Notes: a model not told the origin generated them from the sequence alone. A stretch of 64,000 nt of DNA from Saprospiraceae bacterium (GCA_016711125.1 JADJTQ010000012.1:558001-622000); one strand, 5' to 3'. Positions 28,017-39,438 are shown, numbered from the stretch's first letter. Translations and numbers: made by a program.

Positions 28017-28604
28017 ATGAAAAATTTATGGCCGCGGTTACTTCTCGTTCTTGCTGGAGTATGTTTATTGGCTTTATTTAAGTTTCCAATGTGGCGGATC
28101 ACTTTGCTGGCTCCGCAGTATCCGGATGGCGTGCACATGTTTATTCACGTCAATAAAATTGGAGGTAAAACTCCAGGAACTCTGCAGAATATCAATATCT
28201 TAAATCACTATATTGGAATGAAACCCATCGAGCCAGATGCCATTCCGGAACTTACCTATTTCCCCTATTTCGTAATAGGTTTTGTGGTTCTGGCAATACT
28301 TTTTGCATTGGTTGATTGGAAACCGCTCTATTTGATTTGGATAAGTTTGTTGTCGATCGCATTGGCTTTGGCAGTGTATGACTTTTATTTGTGGGAATAT
28401 GACTATGGTCATGATCTGAATCCCAATGCGCCAATGAAATTTGAGGGTGAATCTTTCCAGCCTCCCCTCTTTGGTTCAAAGATACTTTTAAACTTCGTAG
28501 CCAAATCATTTCCCCATATCGGTGGTTATTTCATTATTTTGTCGTGGTGGCTGGCCGCGCTGGGTACTTATCTACGATCAAAAAAATTGCAGATTGCTAA
28601 ATGA
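28017..28604 (+). CDS. Four-helix membrane protein of the nos cluster
   Basis: A 195-residue inner-membrane protein from ATG 28017, with helices near residues 5-22, 75-95, 100-120 and 165-185. The periplasmic loop after the first helix holds YPDGVHMFIHVNKIGG and LNHYIGMKPI, with several His residues. Proteins of this kind sit between nosZ and nosL in Bacteroidota nos clusters and are thought to help NosZ maturation or electron supply; there is no direct evidence. The nosL start overlaps its stop (ATGA), so it is translationally coupled to the nosLDFY genes. Confidence 0.8.
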   Translation: MKNLWPRLLLVLAGVCLLALFKFPMWRITLLAPQYPDGVHMFIHVNKIGGKTPGTLQNINILNHYIGMKPIEPDAIPELTYFPYFVIGFVVLAILFALVDWKPLYLIWISLLSIALALAVYDFYLWEYDYGHDLNPNAPMKFEGESFQPPLFGSKILLNFVAKSFPHIGGYFIILSWWLAALGTYLRSKKLQIAK

Positions 28605-29020
28605 GAATTAGTTATATCTACTTATTTATAGGAGTTATTCTCTGCTCTTGTACTGTAGGTCCGGTTGCTATTAATTACGGGGTAGATCAATGTCATGCTT
28701 GCAGAATGACGATCTCCGATCAGCGATTTGGAGCTGAACTGGTCACAACTAAGGGAAAAGTATTTAAATTTGATGCTATCGAATGTATGATTCCTGAAGT
28801 AATAAAGCAAGAAGGTGATGCATACGCTTTTAAGATGGCCACTGACTATGCAATGCCCGCAAAACTGATTGATGTTGCAGAACTGGATTTTTTACAAAGC
28901 CCGGAAATCCCCAGTCCAATGGGAAGGAATCTCTCTGCTCATCAGAAACGTTTTCAAACCCAAAGCACCGATGCAAAATGGTATGAATGGATTGATTTGG
29001 TTGGATCATTCAGGAAATGA
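28601..29020 (+). CDS. nosL: NosL family copper chaperone lipoprotein
   Basis: A 139-residue lipoprotein (signal YLFIGVILCSC, lipobox Cys about residue 17). The NosL core is visible as DQCHACRMTISDQRFGAELV (CxxC and Met Cu(I) ligands) and VFKFDAIECM. NosL binds Cu(I) and passes it to NosZ for CuZ assembly, working with the NosDFY complex. Four-base overlaps on both sides place it in a tight operon. The gene is intact. Confidence 0.93.
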   Translation: MRISYIYLFIGVILCSCTVGPVAINYGVDQCHACRMTISDQRFGAELVTTKGKVFKFDAIECMIPEVIKQEGDAYAFKMATDYAMPAKLIDVAELDFLQSPEIPSPMGRNLSAHQKRFQTQSTDAKWYEWIDLVGSFRK

Positions 29021-30264
29021 GTGAACGAATGATCAAATATTCGATTCTGGGCACCGTTATTCTCTCCATGGGATCACATTTTTGTCTCATTGCAAAAGTT
29101 TGGTCGTATCATCAGTCAAGTCTTGATTTGGCTGCAGTGGTCAGTTCGGCTCAGGCTTTTGACACATTAATTATTCAGGAAGGTACCTATGTGATAGACC
29201 CTTTGATTATCGACAAGCCCCTAACTCTATTGGGTAATAATTATCCAACGCTACATTCTAAAGACGGTGATGAGCTAATTGTAGTCACAGCTGACTCCGT
29301 CAATATCATTGGACTGACTTTTACAGGAGTCACAACCAGCTATCTTAAAGAAAGAGCGGCCATCAGAATAGTGCGATCCAAGGCATTTGCCATAGAGGAT
29401 AATAAGATACTGGATTGTTTTTTCGGAATATATCTGGAACATGCAAAAAGAGGCCTGATCAATAATAACGAAATACGGGGTACGGCTACCACGGAGGCAG
29501 CCTCAGGCAATGCGATACATGCCTGGTATTGCGATCAATTGACGATCACTGACAATGAATTGGAAGGACATCGCGATGGCATCTATTTTGAATTTGTTGA
29601 TCAGAGCCTGATCCGTGGCAATCACAGTCACCATCAATTACGCTATGGACTTCATTTTATGTTTTCAAATGATGATCAATATCTGGACAACAACTTCCAT
29701 CACAATGGGGCCGGAGTAGCAGTCATGTTTTCTCGGAGAATTGAAATGATCAATAATCGTTTCACCTACAACTTGGGTAATTCTTCCTATGGACTTTTAC
29801 TGAAGGAAATCAATGACGCTGAGGTGACTGGCAATCTCTTCGATAAAAATACGACCGGAATATTTGTTGAGGGTTCAAATAGAATTAAATATACCAAGAA
29901 TACTTTTCATCGAAACGGTTGGGCCATCAAATTTTCTGGTGGTTGCTCGGCAAATGAAATTACCTACAATAATTTTACCAACAATGCGCTCGATATGGTG
30001 GTCAGCACCAGTCTCAGTGACAACCAGATTCATCATAATTATTGGAGTGATTATACAGGCTATGATCTGGACAAGAATGAGATTGGTGATATACCGCACT
30101 ATCCAGTTAAACTATTTTCCTACATTCTCGATCTAGCTCCTGAAGCGATCGTTTTATTACGTAGTTTCTTTGTCGATATTTTGAATTTTTCAGAAAAAGT
30201 AAGTCCGGTTTTTACTCCAAAAGAAGTTTTCGATGCCTCACCACTAATCAACCCAGTCAAGTGA
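29017..30264 (+). CDS. nosD: NosD periplasmic copper-insertion protein
   Basis: A 415-residue exported protein (N-terminal hydrophobic segment SILGTVILSMGSHFCLIA) made of a right-handed parallel beta-helix with repeated N-x-I/L strands, such as NNEIRG, DNELEGHRDGIYFE and NNRFTYN, and the NosD segment HHNYWSDYTGYDLDKNEIGD. NosD couples the NosFY ATPase to copper delivery from NosL to NosZ. Its start overlaps nosL and its stop overlaps nosF by 4 bases each. The length is typical. Confidence 0.93.
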   Translation: MSERMIKYSILGTVILSMGSHFCLIAKVWSYHQSSLDLAAVVSSAQAFDTLIIQEGTYVIDPLIIDKPLTLLGNNYPTLHSKDGDELIVVTADSVNIIGLTFTGVTTSYLKERAAIRIVRSKAFAIEDNKILDCFFGIYLEHAKRGLINNNEIRGTATTEAASGNAIHAWYCDQLTITDNELEGHRDGIYFEFVDQSLIRGNHSHHQLRYGLHFMFSNDDQYLDNNFHHNGAGVAVMFSRRIEMINNRFTYNLGNSSYGLLLKEINDAEVTGNLFDKNTTGIFVEGSNRIKYTKNTFHRNGWAIKFSGGCSANEITYNNFTNNALDMVVSTSLSDNQIHHNYWSDYTGYDLDKNEIGDIPHYPVKLFSYILDLAPEAIVLLRSFFVDILNFSEKVSPVFTPKEVFDASPLINPVK

Positions 30265-30980
30265 TCAATATTCAAAATCTGTATAAAAGTTTTGGCAAGA
30301 CCACTGTGCTCCGTGGTCTAATCCTTGATCTTAATCAAAAAGGAATCACTGCAATACTAGGTCCGAATGGTTCTGGTAAAACAACTTTATTAAAGTGTAT
30401 ACTAGGACTGGTAATCCCCAATGACGGAAAGATCCTTTTTGATCAAAAACCAATAGAAGGAAAACACCTCTATAGACAACATATTTCCCACGTGGCGCAA
30501 ATAGCGCATTTTCCCGAAAATCTTACCGTGTACGAACTTCTACAAATGGCCAAAGATCTTCGTCCCGGACCAACGAGAGATGACCATTTAATCGAGCTTT
30601 TCGAACTAGAAAAAGAGATGCATAAAAAAATGCGAAATTTATCCGGGGGTAATCGTCAGAAGGTTAATCTGCTCCTCGGCCTGATGTATGACAATCCGGT
30701 AACTATTTTAGACGAACCAAGTAATGGACTTGATCCCGTCTCTTATCTGAATCTCAAAAAATTTCTTAGGGAAGAAGCCAGAAGGAATAAACAGATACTG
30801 ATTACTACTCATATTATGAGTTTTGTTGAAGAAATGGCTGATCACATCGTCTTTATCCTAGAAGGTAAAATTTATTTCACTGGCAGCCCCTCCAGCCTTA
30901 TAGAGATGCAGGGAGGGGGAGGACTAGAAGAGGCCATTGCTTCGATTTTAAAACCTACACCCGTCGTAAATAATGCTTAA
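30261..30980 (+). CDS. nosF: NosF ABC transporter ATPase
   Basis: A 239-residue ABC ATPase from a GTG start at 30261. Walker A GPNGSGKTTLLK, signature LSGGNRQK, Walker B VTILDEPSNGLDP and the switch His in TTHIMSF are all intact. It energises NosY in the NosDFY complex. GTG is chosen because it gives the 4-base overlap with nosD and the normal family start (INIQNLYKSFG). Confidence 0.93.
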   Translation: MINIQNLYKSFGKTTVLRGLILDLNQKGITAILGPNGSGKTTLLKCILGLVIPNDGKILFDQKPIEGKHLYRQHISHVAQIAHFPENLTVYELLQMAKDLRPGPTRDDHLIELFELEKEMHKKMRNLSGGNRQKVNLLLGLMYDNPVTILDEPSNGLDPVSYLNLKKFLREEARRNKQILITTHIMSFVEEMADHIVFILEGKIYFTGSPSSLIEMQGGGGLEEAIASILKPTPVVNNA

Positions 30981-31754
30981 AATATTTACATATACTCTTT
31001 TTGACCTCGTGCGAAACCGATGGCTAATTATCTACACAATCTTTTTTGTTCTTATCACTCTGGGTCTGCTCTTGATCACAAGTGATTTGACGAAAGTCAT
31101 TATAAGTCTATCAAATATTACCCTGGTGATATCTCCGTTGATCGGCATCCTTTATGGAGTGATGTATTACTACAGTTCGTCTGAGTTTCTTACATTTCTA
31201 TTAGCACAGCCATTATCCAGAAAATCAATTTTCACTGGTTTTTTTGCCGGTATTGCAAGCACTCTTGGCTTGAGCCTGCTAATTGGTATCGGTCTACCCT
31301 TAGTGCTTTATGGCGTTACCTTTTCACCAGAATTTAAGACATTTGCAATCGTGCTGAGTATGGCAATTCTATTGTCGGTAATATTTTCTTTGATTGCATT
31401 TATTATTGCATTAAGGCACAACGATCGAATAAAGGGCTTTGGGATTGCCATATTCACCTGGCTATTTTTTGCAGTAGTATATGATGGTATCTTTCTTCTG
31501 CTGTTGTTGCTCTTTAGAGATTATCCCCTGAAAATCTCACGCTGGCACTCACGATGGCAAATCCCATTGATCTTGCTCGAATTCTCGTTTTAATGAATCT
31601 TGATATTTCAGCAATGATGGGTTACACGGGAGCTGTCCTTGAGAATTTTTTTGGCAAATCACAAGGTACCCTTGTCATTTCCTTTATCCTTTTACTATGG
31701 GTATCACTGCCATTCGCATGGATGATGAGACTCATTGATAGGAAAGATTTCTGA
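30973..31754 (+). CDS. nosY: NosY ABC permease, frameshifted
   Basis: About 260 residues with six membrane helices. The first frame (MLKIFTYTLFDLVRNRWLII onward) holds helices 1-5 and runs to 31593; the second resumes as NLTLALTMANPIDLARILVL, the NosY signature region, and ends with LPFAWMMRLIDRKDF at 31754. The break lies near 31525-31534 (CCCCTGAAAA), and one extra base restores PLENLTLALTMANP. NosY carries the membrane part of the copper-insertion transporter. The start overlaps nosF by 8 bases. Confidence 0.9.
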
Positions 31755-32083
31755 GACGCATCTTTTGAGATCAATTCTTCATTTCTCGAACTAGTACGAT
31801 CGACGGGCAAAGAGAGATTCATTTCAATCCCTTTGCCCATCAATTTACTTAACCCGATCAATTTTCCTATTTGTACCGACAGAGATTTTACGAATGAAAT
31901 CAAAACTGTCATATGTGCTATATTCCAAATATGCTGCCAAACAGTAGCTCCTACAAAAAATATTCAAGATTAAGTATTTTACCCATATGTATATAGTTGA
32001 ATAAGAGTCTTAGATCTGCTTATAAAATTTCAATTCTTTTTCGCAAATTCGCGGTCAAGTCGTATTTTTAGAATCAATCAAAA
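31755..32083. other. Intergenic region after nosY, with a possible hairpin
   Basis: 329 bases. GGGCAAAG (31805) and CTTTGCCC (31838) form the ends of an imperfect hairpin of about 34 bases that may end the nos transcript, although the run after it is only moderately T-rich. Otherwise nothing was recognised; a minus-strand frame over the nosY end is a shadow. Confidence 0.4.
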
Positions 32084-32867
32084 ATGAATATGAATTCTTT
32101 TTCACTTAAAAATAAAGTGGCTGTTGTCACTGGAGGTGGTAGTGGTATTGGCCGCAGTATTGCACTTAAATTTGCCGGGCATGGAGCCAAACTTCATATT
32201 TTAGATATTAATCTTCAGGAAGCGGACGGCGTCAAGGAGGAGATCGAAGCATCGGGAGGTTATTGTAGCGTTCATTCCTGTAACGTAGCGAAGCAACTGG
32301 AAGTACTTACAATTATACAGAGTATTGGTTCAGAAAATGCGATTGACATACTGGTCAACAATGCTGGGATCGGTTTTGTGGGCAATGTCGAACAAACCCG
32401 GGAGGAAGATCTGGACCGGCTTTATTCGGTCAATATTAAAGGTGTATATAATTGTCTTCATGCAGTTATTCCTTTGATGAAGAAGATAGGTAAGGGCGTG
32501 ATCTTAAACATGGCTTCCGTAGCAGGATCTGTCGGCATCTCCGAACGATTCGGATATTCGATGACTAAGGGCGCTGTGCTGACGATGACCTACTCTGTAG
32601 CACTTGATTACATCAATCAAGGCATTCGCTGCAATTCGATTTCGCCTGCCGGTGCACACCCCATTCGTTGATGCTTATATTAAGAAGAACTACCCAGGCA
32701 AAGAAAAGGAGGTGTTTGATCAACTGGCGAGATCTCAACCGATTGGGCGTATGGGCACACCCGATGAAATCGCTAGCCTGGCTTTGTTTCTTTGCTCTGA
32801 CGAAGCTTCATTTATAACTGGATGTGATTATCCCATTGATGGGGGATTTATTAAACTCGTTCCATGA
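32084..32867 (+). CDS. Short-chain dehydrogenase/reductase (SDR), frameshifted
   Basis: About 260 residues of a classical SDR: cofactor motif VTGGGSGIGRSIAL, NNAGIG, Ser in LNMASVAGSVG and catalytic YSMTKGA (YxxxK); then, in another frame, VHTPFVDAYIKKNYPGKEKE and ITGCDYPIDGGF. The change lies at GCCGG, 32649-32652; a fuller GCCCGGG would read ISPARVHTPF, as in homologues, so two bases of two short runs appear lost. It is an NAD(P)-dependent oxidoreductase of unknown substrate. A 4-base overlap with the following sulfatase suggests joint use, perhaps on a sulfated sugar. Confidence 0.88.
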
Positions 32868-34533
32868 TTATATTTCCATCGCCACTTAAGGTATATCTGG
32901 TGCTTGCCTCAATAGTGATAGGCTGTCAGGGCAATCACCCTGAAGATACGGTGGTAAACGAGGCGACTCATCTATTATATCCTGATTTAGACCTTCCCGA
33001 TAAACCGAATATTTTATGGTTGGTCGCTGAAGATTTAAGTCCCTACCTTCCCAGTTTTGGTGACTCCACGATTGAAACTCCAAATCTAAGCAGGTTGGCT
33101 CGCGAGGGTGTCTGCTTCGATCATTTCTACTCACCTGCCCCTGTGTGTGCTCCTGCCAGGGCATCTATTGCAACCGGCATGTATCCAACCCGTATTGCGG
33201 CCGGACATATGCGGACCGGAGGTCAGGTACAGTATCTGCCCAACGGAATGGCACCCTATGAGGCAATGCCCCCAGTCGGCACCCACATGATGAGCGAATG
33301 GCTCCGTATGCAAGGTTACTACTGCACCAATCATGCGAAAGAGGACTATCAATTCAATAAAACACCCACTGCCTGGGATGAAAGCAGCAACCGGGCTCAT
33401 TGGCGAAGTCGGAAGAGCGGGCAACCATTTTTTGCCGTATTCAATTTTGGAGTTACCCACGAATCACAAATATGGGTAAAAGGAAATGATCCTTGGCTAG
33501 TCGATAGCAATCTACTCGTCCAGGTGCCACCTTATCTGCCTAACACTGAAATCGGTAAGCGCGATATCCGTAGAATGTATTCGAACATCATTGAGATGGA
33601 TAGTCAAGTCGGCGAAATACTCAAACAGTTGGAAGATGATGGTGAGTTAGAAAACACCATTATTTTTTGGTACACGGATCATGGTGGTCCCCTACCCCGG
33701 CAGAAGCGCTTATTACACGACTCTGGCCTGAAGGCCCCGATGATAGTAAGGTTTCCAAATCAACAATATAGCGGTACCCGCGATAGTCGCATGGCCAGCT
33801 TTCTTGACCTTGCTCCTACTACCTTGTCTTTGGCGGGTATCGCCCCCAAAGACTATATGGATGGACGGGATATACTGGGTAAGTATCAGGTGAACAGTGA
33901 ACGAAAGTATGTCCATGCTGCAGCTGACCGTTTTGATTCCGTAACCGACTGCAACAGGGCTGTTCGCGACAAAAGGTACAAATACATCAGGTACTATTAT
34001 CCGGAGAAACCTATGTTTTTACATGTGGTTTATCGGGATCAACAACCGATCATGAGGGAGCTTTATCGGCTGAGGGACCTGGACTCATTGTCAGAGCCTC
34101 AAAAATTGTGGTTTCGTGATCACAAACCACCCTTCGAATTTTTTGATTTGGAAAATGATCCACATGAAATAAATGATCTTTCCGGTGATCCCAAATACCT
34201 TGATAAAATAAAAGAACTAGGTGACGAATTGGATCGTTGGCTTATAGAAATAAATGACATGGGAATTATACCCGAATCGGAATTGATCACCAGAATATGG
34301 CCCGATGGGACTCAACCGATGACCTCTGCCCCCATCATGAAATTAGTGAATGACAAGGTGAGCATTCAAAGTGCAACCGAGGCGCCTCAATTGGCTACAA
34401 ATTTTTCGACGCCAATACCGAACCCGAAAGTTGGAAGGTCTATACCGGCCCCTTTGATAAACCCAAAGATAAACAGGTTAAGGTTATAGCGCACCGGATA
34501 GGATATGTTCCTAGTCAGATAGTTGTGATGTAA
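32864..34533 (+). CDS. Sulfatase lipoprotein, frameshifted near its C-terminus
   Basis: About 556 residues. Lipoprotein signal with Cys 21 (IVIGCQG), metal-site AEDLSPY, and the catalytic motif PVCAPARAS, where Cys 95 would be converted to formylglycine by a maturase not seen in this window. DHGGPLPRQK and FFDLENDPHEINDL complete the family pattern. The literal frame ends at 34489 with an atypical tail; adding a G at 34381-34382 gives GASIGYKFFDANTEPESWKV and HRIGYVPSQIVVM to a stop at 34533, the usual sulfatase end. It probably acts on a sulfated polysaccharide in the periplasm. Coupled to the SDR gene. Confidence 0.9.
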
Positions 34534-34711
34534 AACAGGCTAATTAAAAAAAATACTTCTGCCCCTTCTCACGGGATAAGCTTTATCCATTGCAGACTCT
34601 CTTGATGGCATTCCCCATTAAGCTGTCCATTATCCGTAATGGTCTACAAAAAAACAGTCGTAACTTAACGGCCTTTTTGATGAAGATGGCAAATCACGTC
34701 CTAATTAATTG

Positions 34712-37362
34712 ATGGCAATGATCGGAAAGCAAATAAGATTTTGGAACTCCATCGTCAGCAGGTTTGCGTTGTTCTTTACCAGTCTTATGGTCTTCGTTAT
34801 CCTATTAGCCGGTTATTTAGTCTTTCGGAAAAGTTCGACGGCGATCATTGAGTCAGGCAAGGAACGAATCAGGCATTCTGCTCAGCTGGCTGAGAAGTCC
34901 TTCGCAGGCCTATTGACGGAGGTCTCTAATGATATTGGACTTATCTCGGCCAATCAAGCCTTGCGATCCTTTATCAATGACAAAGAAAACATGAATACCG
35001 ATCAGGTAGAACTTCTTTTCAAAAATGTGTTGACGAACAAACCTAACTATTTCCAAATACGGTTGATCGACAGCACTGGACAAGAAATTGTACGCTATGA
35101 CAAGACTTCGGATTCCATTTTTCAGATTTCGAAATCAGATCTCCAACAAAAAGGTCAACGTGACTACTTTCAGGAGGCCATGTCTATCAATCAGGGAGAA
35201 TACTATTTTTCCAGAATTAATCTAAACGAAGAATATGGGGTCATAAGCGATCCACCCATTGCTACTCTTCGGGCAGCGAGCCCGCTGATCGATGATCAGC
35301 AAATAAACCGTGGCATTGTTATCATTAATGTGGATCTCAATCAGTTTTATAGCGAACTGACGAGGATTTCATCATCAGGAATCCACTTTTATCTTGTAGA
35401 CGTAGATGGTCAATATCTATATACTCCAGATCATCAAAAAGAATTTGGTCTACAGCGTGGTAATGGTGCTATTTTCAAAAAGGATTTTAGCATTGATGTC
35501 ACCAATCAGCCGCTCGGTGATGGATCTTATGATGATCCAGACGGAAAACATTTTTTGCACTTCTTAAGTTCTATCGAATTCTTCAGAAACCAAAGAAAAA
35601 TCTATCTGATGGCGGCCCTGGACGAAAGCATTTTATTGCAGAGTGCCAGAAGCGTTCGAAGGGAAAGTCTGGAAAGTCTCGCTTTTGTCTGCCTCATCTC
35701 ACTTCTAATGTCCTACTTTTTCACCAAACTATTCTCAAAGCGAATCAACCAGGTGACTAAGGCAATGATTAACTATGAAGATGGGACTAAAAGCAATGGT
35801 CTACCTATCAATCGCAACGACGAAATCGGGATGCTGGCTCGCAGTTTCTCAGCTATGAGAGATAAAATCGATGAGACTATGATGCATCTAAACACCTCGC
35901 TCAAAAAAGAAAAACAATCCAAGGATCAACGAGATCAGCTCTTGCAAAATATGAGTCACGAACTTCGCACACCACTTCACACGATTCAAGGTCTGTCTGA
36001 ACTATTAAGAAAGAATAAACCCACTCCGTCGCAAGTTCCTATTATCTCCAGCCTAAATCGAAGTGTTCAAAATTTGACTGGGCTGGTATACGATGTGCTT
36101 GATCATCAAAAGTTAATTGATGGTAAGTTATCCCTTAATCTACAATCATGTAATATTCAACAATTAATGAAGGAGATCCATCAAAATTATCAATATGATG
36201 CCTTGAAAAAAAGATTAGAATTCCAATTAAAGTGTGAAGAAATCCTCTCCGATCAAAACTACATGATGGATCCTTTACGATTATCACAAATCATTACCAA
36301 TCTGGTGGTAAATGCAATTAAATATACCGAAAAGGGCTCGATTACACTGCAAGCCGCGGTGATTTCTGGTCCTGAACAAAGTATTCTAGAAGTACAGGTC
36401 ACGGACTCTGGAGCTGGCATTAATAAAGCAAATCTTACTCAAATTAACGAAGGCATATTCGACGAAGGCACGGTAATTTCAGGAAGATACGGTAGCTATG
36501 GTCTTGGACTTTCAATAGTTAAAAAGCTTGTGAATCTATTAGCTGGACGTTTTGAGGCCACTTCCAGTCCTGGTATTGGTTCTTGTTTCAAGTTTGAAAT
36601 CCCCGTAGTTAAGGCAAAAGATGATAATTCAAGCCTTTTGGACATTGAGACAGACACTTCGCCCCCTCCCTCTGGATGGTAAAAAACTTTAGTCCAAATT
36701 GACGACGATATTACTAGTCTAGAACTGTTTTCATACATATTGAGTTCGGATCAATTTTCATTTGATCCAATTTACCCGTTATGATAAGATGCTGGAGCAA
36801 ATCAGTAGTGTCAAACCGGATATTATCATTACGGATCTCATGATGAACGAAAAAAATTATACAAACGAATTAAAAACCGCGATTCAGAATCAAATCATTT
36901 CCTGCCCGGTGATCGTCGTATCTGCTCAAGAGTTGGAACCGTCAAAAGCTATCAGTCTTTATGCCTTTCAAAAACCTTTTGATGCTGGTCTGTTACTGGA
37001 TCAAGTTTATAAGATCCTGGGTGAGCGACAATATCAAACACCGGTATTCAAATATCTATACGCCAACTATGACTTCAAAAAAAGTAAAAATAAAGCGTGT
37101 GTTAGATCTCTTGGAATCCGAGTTTTTGTCTTTTACAGAAAAGCTGAAATCATTGGCTTTTTCCTCCAATCTGACTGAATGGCAATCGATATCGCATAAA
37201 TTAATCACGCATTTAAGAACTCTTGAATTGACTGAATTGCAGGAAATAATTGTAAAAACGCAAAGCGTCCCAGATAAGACGACTTTACAATACCTGGTCG
37301 CATCGATTCAATATAGTCTATGTATAATCAGGCTGGAAAAATGGGCTAATTCAATAAATTAA
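34712..37362 (+). CDS. Hybrid histidine kinase with receiver and Hpt-like C-terminus, several frame breaks
   Basis: The kinase part (to 36682) has a membrane helix (residues 15-35), a Cache-like periplasmic domain, a second helix near residue 325, HAMP (TKAMINYEDGTK), HisKA with QNMSHELRTPLHTIQGL and an ATPase with NLVVNAIKYTEKG and GSYGLGLSIVKKLV. A stop follows, but coding resumes at once: LVQIDDDITSLELFSYIL, then KPDIIITDLMM and QKPFDAG form a receiver domain, and KRVLDLLESEFLSFTEKL onward a helical, Hpt-like end. Joining them needs changes at a C5 run (36662), A6 run (36681), near 36753-36762, and an A7 run (37077-37083). One gene with several errors is more likely than three genes. A LytTR regulator is convergent. 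Confidence 0.75.
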
Positions 37363-38026
37363 TTCTATTTAACAACTTTTTTCATAGGAATGACTAATTG
37401 GTATTTCCTGCTGAGCTACCTTTAACGAACCCACCTCTATGCTATCGATTTTAGTGATATTGACAATGTAAGACCGATGTATCCGCTGGAAATAATCAGG
37501 TAATTTTCGGGCTAAATCCTTTAAGGTCATCAACGTAAGTATTTTCCTCCCTACAGAGACAATCGAAACATAGTTAGCTTCCGATTTGCAATATAGAACT
37601 TCAGCGAGCTCAACCTTGATCAATTTGGTGCCGTCTCTGACAAATATGCGATCGATTACCTTTCTTTTTCCGGAGATAAATTTCTGGGCTTGTTGTATCG
37701 ATCTGAAAAATCGGGTATAGTCAAACGGCTTTACTAAATAATCCACAATCTTATCGTACCCGTAAGCCATAGCTGCAAATTCTTTATTGGCCGTTATCAT
37801 GACTACTGCCGTATGATCAGGAATTAGCGATAAAATTTCCTGGCCGGTTACATCAGGAAGGTTATAGTCCAGAAATATAATGTCGAACGTGTTCTGATTA
37901 AATAAATTGATCGATTCAAAACCTGAATTAGTCGTTGTAATGCTTTCAATCTCCTCAACCTTGCTACAAAAAGTGCTCCAGTAAATCACAGATTAATTGA
38001 TCATCATCGACTATTAAACATTGCAT
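37346..38026 (-). CDS. LytTR family response regulator, frameshifted
   Basis: About 225 residues. The first 18 or so codons, MQCLIVDDDQLICDLLEHF, start at 38026; the rest resumes in the next frame as CSKVEEIESITTTNSGFE after an A5 run on the plus strand (37968-37972) that has one base too many. The phospho-acceptor is in IIFLDYNLPD, and the LytTR domain has YCKSEANYVSIV and RIHRSYIVNITK. The literal frame stops at 37369; one more base at the T6 run (37377-37382) would give SYEKKLLNRINLLN ending at 37346, overlapping the convergent kinase gene by 17 bases. It may be the kinase's partner, or may pair with an orphan LytS kinase. Confidence 0.82.
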
Positions 38027-38207
38027 AACTTCCCTTCTGATTGAACATTCTGTTGCGCCAAATCTACAATAAAAAGATATGCCTGATGTATTTGTTATCC
38101 ATCGAAAGGGGGTGTTCGTCAAGTAAATCATGGTCCTGAAAAAATTAGCACCAATGCTCAAAACAAGTTGTGTATCATTGCCTCACAACTAGAAATAGCA
38201 GTAAACG

Positions 38208-39344
38208 ATGCAGACAATCGCACTAAGTAAAAGAACTCTTCTTGCAATATTGGGCCTATTCGCAATCATGCTTCCAGGATCTACCCAGGCTCAAGGGTGT
38301 GTCGCCATACGTGGCTTTTCATCCTGTTCGGGTTCAGTAGGAAACTCGTTCACACTAATGAACGATGAACTTCAACTCGGAGCTAATTACCGGCACTTTC
38401 GGTCATTCAGGCACTTTAGAGGTGATCACGAGGAGATAGATCGGATTACTGACGGTACCGAAGTCATAAATCGATCGTCACTGCTTGATTTTTCCCTTAA
38501 TTATGGTCTGACGGATCGCATCTATACATCCATGACCCTGCCATTTGTCATTCATCATCGATCTTCTATGTATGAGCATGGTGGTAATCCACCAAATGGC
38601 CTTGGCGAACGTCATTCGACTCAATCAAGCGGGCTTTCTGATATTCGACTGGCTGCCGGATATTGGTTGCGTGATCCTGGTAGACACTTCAAAGCAAATT
38701 ACGGCATGGCTCTAGGTGTGAAATTGCCGACCGGAAGTTATGATTATACCGATGCTTTTTATAATCAGGGTGCTGACAGAAATGAAGTAATCGAAGCTGT
38801 CGTTGATCAATCGATTCAGCCCGGTGACGGCGGTTTGGGGGTGACGCTGGAAATGCAAAGTTATCACGCACTCTCCGATCACCTTATGTTGAGCTCCAAC
38901 CTCTATTATATGTCAAATCCCCAGACCACCAATGGAGTCTTAACGAGATCTGGTAACGAAGAATTTTCTTGTCCAGATCAGTTTGCAGTAAGAACAGGGA
39001 TCAATTATTTCACTAATAGAATTGCCACCTTTTTAGGTGCTCGCATAGAAGGAGTACCGTCGTCAGATTTGATTGGATCCAGTGAGGGTTATCGTAGGCC
39101 AGGTTATGTAGTATCAGTAGAGCCCGGTTTTAGTTATGCCTTAGATAAGTTGGTGCTAAGTCTTAATGTACCCATTGCCTTATATCGCAATCGAACCCAA
39201 AGTTTTTCTGACAAAGCACGCACCGCAGAAACTGGAATTTACCGTCATGGAGATGCTGCATTTGCCAATTATTTAATCAATTTTAATGTGAGTTACCGGA
39301 TTAATACAAAGGCAAAAAAGATCGACATTATATTGCCTGAGTGA
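38208..39344 (+). CDS. Outer-membrane beta-barrel protein
   Basis: A 378-residue exported protein: signal peptide to about STQAQ (residue 28), a Cys-bearing N-terminus (GCVAIRGFSSCSG), then alternating aromatic strands typical of a porin-like barrel (LGANYRHFRSFRHF, RIYTSMTLPFVIHH, ALGVKLPTGSYDYT, VSVEPGFSYALDK). The GVKLPTG and VEPGFSY segments recall the MetA/phenol-degradation transporter barrels (PF13557). The substrate is unknown. A strong terminator follows. Confidence 0.75.
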   Translation: MQTIALSKRTLLAILGLFAIMLPGSTQAQGCVAIRGFSSCSGSVGNSFTLMNDELQLGANYRHFRSFRHFRGDHEEIDRITDGTEVINRSSLLDFSLNYGLTDRIYTSMTLPFVIHHRSSMYEHGGNPPNGLGERHSTQSSGLSDIRLAAGYWLRDPGRHFKANYGMALGVKLPTGSYDYTDAFYNQGADRNEVIEAVVDQSIQPGDGGLGVTLEMQSYHALSDHLMLSSNLYYMSNPQTTNGVLTRSGNEEFSCPDQFAVRTGINYFTNRIATFLGARIEGVPSSDLIGSSEGYRRPGYVVSVEPGFSYALDKLVLSLNVPIALYRNRTQSFSDKARTAETGIYRHGDAAFANYLINFNVSYRINTKAKKIDIILPE

Positions 39345-39406
39345 TTGGAAAAACACTTGTCCTGATTACGGCTGATAATAGCAGAGTAGTAAAACTTCGT
39401 ATATCC

Positions 39407-39438
39407 AAATCTCCGGTAGGTTCTATCGGAGATTTTTT
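39407..39438 (+). terminator. Rho-independent terminator of the beta-barrel gene
   Basis: AAATCTCCG and CGGAGATTT make a perfect 9-base stem with an 11-base loop, ending in a T6 run. It lies 62 bases after the beta-barrel stop and touches the stop of the convergent secreted-protein gene, so it may serve both, though the T-run favours the plus strand. Confidence 0.8.

Noticed and set aside
31622..31912. Minus-strand 96-codon frame over the end of nosY
   Set aside because: Overlaps the repaired nosY coding region; its composition is that of a shadow frame.
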